The notes beneath the pieces are model-generated. The model was not told the DNA's origin. It worked only from the letters and a program-made list of their open reading frames with translations, and did no database searches. Position numbers and translations under genes: made by a program. A DNA stretch of 64,000 nt from Lucinisca nassula (taxonomy: Eukaryota > Mollusca > Bivalvia > Lucinida > Lucinidae): NCBI GenBank assembly GCA_963580285.1, contig OY757011.1:114982766-115046765 (forward strand). The letters run 5' to 3'. Position 1 is the stretch's first letter. Every line of letters starts with the position of its first letter. Positions 63,003 to 64,000 of the stretch are shown here, piece after piece.

Positions 63003-63092
63003 AGGTTATGTTGAGGTTTTATGGCCCAGTCAACAACAAAGGTAATGTTGGGCCAGTCAGTTACCTTCACTGTTCATGGACAGGCTTAGATT

Positions 63093-63122
<30 letters not shown>
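63003..63122 (-). mobile_element. SINE-A-like remnant with a 28-base C-run
   Basis: GAGGTTTTATGGCCC and GGACAGGCTTAGAT resemble the inverted tail and middle of SINE-A. An uninterrupted run of 28 C (63093-63120) follows. Bases 63123-63350 show nothing recognised. Confidence 0.5.
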
Positions 63123-63123
<1 letters not shown>

Positions 63124-63351
63124 CTTAAGTCATCTCCCGAAGGACGGGGCTTTAGAAAAAGGAAACAAAGGATAGAGTAGAAGAAAAATTAAAAACAGCC
63201 TTCCCCTCATCCTGTATCCCGCTGCAAGCATAACATACCCTTGCCCTACTGAAGCCAAAGCACACTAAAACGCTTGGGAACTGAAAGGTACACAGTACTT
63301 TCCCATCACAATGAAAATCAGTAAGGTCGGTCAAGAGAAAAGCTTACTTAA

Positions 63352-63445
63352 CCCTTTCAATACCTTCATGCAAACAGTGTAGATCCAGATGAGATGGATC
63401 ATGATGAGCCATCTCAGCAGGATCTACACTATTTGCCACTCTGTT
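63352..63445. mobile_element. TTAACCC-ended fragment with M3-type core
   Basis: TTAACCCTTTCAATACC leads into GCAAACAGTGTAGATCCAGA, GAGATGGATCATGATGAGCCATCTC and GGATCTACACTATTTGCC. Confidence 0.65.
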
Positions 63446-63518
63446 TTTATGACACATGTCCAGTCAAGACTAGATCATTGGGTCAATCTGTTAACTAATC
63501 ACATATTTCCTGGGCAGG

Positions 63519-63798
63519 CATCACGAAAAGAAACCTATATAATTTTGACCCCCTTGAACCCCACTTTTATACAGTAAAACTGGGGTTAGCAGGGGTAAAC
63601 CATATTTTTCTTATTTCTGCTCTAAAATATAGATTGTGGGTACTCGTTAGAACCGCCTCGATGAGGCGGTTCTAACGTGTACCCACAATCTATAATTTGA
63701 GCAGAAATAAGAAAAATATCACAATTTTTCATCTTAAAATTTTCGATTTTTCGGCGGTAAGGTTGACAATGTATTTGTATAGGCGTGTTTACATTATG
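63519..63798. mobile_element. M1 palindromic MITE, full copy
   Basis: It runs CATCACGAAAAGAAACC to GGCGTGTTTACATTATG. The 75-bp palindrome is around 63630-63700. The remaining bases 63799-64000 show no feature. Confidence 0.9.
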
Positions 63799-64000
63799 CT
63801 TAGACCCATACTGTGAACCAATTCAGTGCACAGTATAATAGTGAATGATGACTGCCCTTCTTGAATCAGTTGAAACAACAGAAAGACCACAAATAATACT
63901 TCATGACAAAAGAACCCTGCCAGACCCAAAGATCCCCAAAACCACTTGATCCCAAGTCAGACAGTAATAATCCTAAGTATTGGGACAGATACGCCTAAAC

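Noticed and set aside
62987..64000. A further upstream HGSNAT exon
   Set aside because: No minus-strand block with family motifs and splice sites was found; the region is SINE debris, a C-run, an M3-type palindrome and an M1 MITE.

Overview
The window is animal nuclear DNA, most likely from a clam-like (heterodont) bivalve. One intron-rich gene is recognisable. Almost everything else is repeats of types known from molluscs: tRNA-derived SINEs, palindromic MITEs, and 'pearl'-like elements, i.e. tandem ~120-170 bp core repeats followed by a GGAC-rich microsatellite and a terminal hairpin. There are no operons, ribosome-binding sites or prokaryotic genes. The species is not determined.

The host gene is on the minus strand: the last five coding exons of a heparan-alpha-glucosaminide N-acetyltransferase (HGSNAT) at 62986-62900, 54320-54246, 53406-53336, 46776-46664 and 37033-36855. 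They join in frame (525 nt, 174 codons plus stop), every junction is GT/AG, and the 5' part of the gene lies beyond base 64000. Its introns (8579, 839, 6559 and 9630 bp, in transcript order) are packed with mobile elements.

Names used below. M1: MITE with ends CATYACGAAAACACGCC and a GTACTCGTTAGAACCGCCTC palindrome. M2: TA-flanked MITE with ends CAGTCGAACTTC. M3: TTAACCC-ended MITE with a GCAAACAGTG...CTGATC palindrome. M5: MITE with CCAGTTGTTCAAA ends. M6: ATTTCATGTGAATCATC palindrome. M7: MITE with GGGCCCCGTCAAGCG ends. M8: MITE with AGGGGAATGGGAACACC ends and a CTCCTGAGGAG palindrome. SINE-A: head GCCCATCGGGGCTTGAAG, tail GACGTTAAACCTCAAA plus (CAAA)n. SINE-B, C, D and E: tRNA-headed SINEs. 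P element: 5' end ACAAGAGGGCC, 3' hairpin ending GGTGAGCTAAA, tandem arrays inside.

Layout. 1-2112: microsatellite, LINE remnant, ~150-bp tandem repeats. 2113-9365: one fossil Ty3/gypsy pol on the minus strand, split by two M1 MITEs, a SINE-A and a 4.6-kb P element. 9.4-12.9 kb: SINE fragments and pearl-like repeats. 12.99-14.77 kb: broken Penelope-type reverse transcriptase, whose 3' end lies in a 2.2-kb tandem duplication (14356-18793). 19-28.8 kb: LINE remnants, a second DR2-bearing P element and many M3 MITEs. 29-36.8 kb: nested SINEs and M1, M2 and M7 MITEs. 36.8-63 kb: HGSNAT exons separated by introns carrying a mariner nested in an M1 MITE, two large P elements, a pogo-like element, and more SINEs and MITEs.

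The strongest unusual signals are (i) palindromic cores shared between MITEs whose ends differ, (ii) P elements with constant termini but different internal arrays, (iii) arrays in which nearly every monomer carries a DR2 AGGTCA repeat, and (iv) the multiply nested gypsy fossil with integrase ahead of reverse transcriptase. Frames, splice sites, target-site duplications and repeat periods were read by eye. Family assignments rest on recognised motifs, not on a database search.
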